From positions 3,906,001-3,970,000 of the forward strand of contig NC_085850.1 in assembly GCF_020906515.1 (NCBI RefSeq): a DNA stretch of 64,000 bases, in the 5' to 3' direction. Source of the DNA: Vanrija pseudolonga (Eukaryota; Basidiomycota; Tremellomycetes; Trichosporonales; Trichosporonaceae). Of this stretch, positions 62,895 through 64,000 are shown piece by piece. Each line of letters begins with the position of its first letter. Within the stretch, counting starts at the first letter, position 1. The notes beneath the pieces are model-generated. The model was not told the origin of the DNA, searched no databases, and saw only the letters and a program-made list of their open reading frames with translations. The position numbers and the translations under genes were made by a program.

Positions 62895-64000
62895 TTAGTA
62901 GCCCAGGATGAAGTTGGTGGCGGCAAGCCAGGCCCAGACGACGGCGCCGCTGAGAATCGGCAGGGTGAGGTTGTCGTCAAAGCCGAGGTCGAGGGCCTCG
63001 ACGACGGCGCCGCCGAGGCCGACGACGACGCCGGTGGCGATGAGGCCGAGGACGCCACCGTCAATGATGGCCCAGGTTCCCTTCTCCCAGTGGTAGAAGA
63101 CGCCGATGCCAAAGCCAGTGACGGCGGCGGCGAGGAAGCCGGCGAGCGACTTGCGCGGCGCAAACGGCAGCCACTTGATGCCGGGGAAGTGGGGCGGCAG
63201 GGGCGGCGTGTACTTGCCCCAGAGGCGGCCGATAGTCGAAGCGGTAGTGTCGGACCACGAGAGGCTGTGTGTGTATGTGAGAACGAGAAGCCAGCTACAC
63301 ACTTACGTCAGGATCGACACGACGGCCACATCGCGCGGGTACAGCGCGAGCACGAAGATGACGCCGACGAGGTACCACACTGTGCCGTTGATCTTGTCGC
63401 GCTCCGACTCGCGCATGAGGAAGCCGACGGTCGCCTCCCACGCCTCGGCGAACGCGGGGATGTTGAGGCGCAGCGCGTCGTTGGCGCTGATGAAGGCGAG
63501 CAGGGCAGTGAGCACCTTGATCAAGGGGCCGAGCGTCGGAGGGTCGAGGTACTTGAGGTAGAGCGTGACGAAGCCTGCCGGGGGGGTTTGCGTTAGCGTG
63601 GGCGAGCAGTGGTGCGACAGATCACACGACCAGGCCGTCGGCATCGGCTGCGCAGTAGCCGCCGCCGCCGCCGCCGCCGCCGCCACATCCACCACCGCCA
63701 GCGCGGCGCTCGCCGGTCTGAGCCCACTCACCAATGCTCGAGTGGAACGTCTTGCGCGGGATCTCCCAGTCGACGGCCTTGGTCGGCGTGACCCCGGGCG
63801 GGGGCTTGGTCTTGATCGACGAGCGGCGGCGGCGGCGGATGACGGGGTTTCCATTCTGGTCGTACACGATGGCCGCAGCGGAGCGGGATGGGGGCGGCGC
63901 CGAGTCGCTAAAGACCGAGTGCTCGCCGTCCGACTTGAGCTCGGCGTCGTCGGGCACGGTGGGCAGCGTCGCCACGCCAATGGGGGGCGACTTGGCGCTC
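62895..64000 (-). CDS. DGK1: CTP-dependent diacylglycerol kinase (DGK1-like), 5' part outside window
   Basis: ER membrane enzyme making phosphatidate from diacylglycerol with CTP; in yeast it opposes the Pah1 phosphatase. Sequence enters from the right edge as a basic, Ser/Pro-rich N-terminus (NPVIRRRRRSSIKTKPPP, VDWEIPRKTFHSSIG). After an intron of about 160 nt come GFVTLYLKYLDPP, LNIPAFAEAWEATVGFLM, DKINGTVWYLVGVIFVLALY, DVAVVSIL/LSWSDTTASTIGRLWGK and APRKSLAGFLAAAVTGFG, matching the catalytic SDT...R.KSLAG pattern of Dgk1/Sec59-like proteins. Several membrane helices follow to FILGY. The large intron holds GCC/GGC repeats. The start codon is not in the window. Dolichol kinase Sec59 is a relative, but the motifs fit Dgk1 better. 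Confidence 0.87.

Overview
The window is nuclear DNA of a basidiomycete yeast. It is GC-rich with dense genes, most of them split by many very short introns (about 32-60 nt) that carry CTGAC-like branch sites close to the acceptor. The 5S rRNA sequence, a Cryptococcus-like telomeric tract (TTAGGGGG units) and an HXL1-type bZIP gene point to Tremellomycetes, most likely Trichosporonales; the genus cannot be fixed from sequence alone.

Layout, left to right: TRAPPC11 (-, 3' part cut by the window edge) diverges from a small ankyrin protein gene (+). Next are TPS2 trehalose-6-phosphate phosphatase (-) and a gene-free 4.2 kb with an internal telomere-like tract and an AT-rich patch of consecutive hairpins. 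SAH1 (-) diverges from EXO70 (+), and BRN1/condensin subunit (-) from a DHHC palmitoyltransferase (+). Then come a GT71-type mannosyltransferase (+), a DUF1275 membrane protein (+), a Rab GTPase (-), the TRM4/NCL1 tRNA m5C methyltransferase (-), 3.6 kb of non-coding DNA, the bZIP factor HXL1/HAC1 (+) and INO80 (-). A further gene-poor 4 kb holds a minisatellite, an intron-bearing tRNA-Leu(AAG) and a diverged tandem repeat. The right part has SQT1/AAMP WD40 (-), an intronless PDR-type ABC transporter (+), a 5S rRNA gene (-), HIS7 (+), LCB1 (-), a carnosine N-methyltransferase-like gene (+) and a DGK1-like CTP-dependent diacylglycerol kinase (-, 5' part cut).

These are mostly housekeeping genes and form no operon-like cluster. 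Shared themes are the secretory pathway (TRAPPC11, EXO70, Rab, DHHC enzyme, mannosyltransferase), lipid metabolism (LCB1, DGK1) and stress response (TPS2, HXL1, PDR transporter). The most notable signal is in the bZIP gene. Two Ire1-type loops, CCGCAGC on a perfect 8-bp stem and CTGCAGC, bracket a 53-nt segment. Removing it shifts the reading frame and opens a 434-residue protein, which indicates unfolded-protein-response splicing. Other notable points are a 6-nt microexon in the Rab gene, a 13-nt last exon restoring the conserved C-terminus of SAH1, and a Gln-to-Thr change at the Rab catalytic position.
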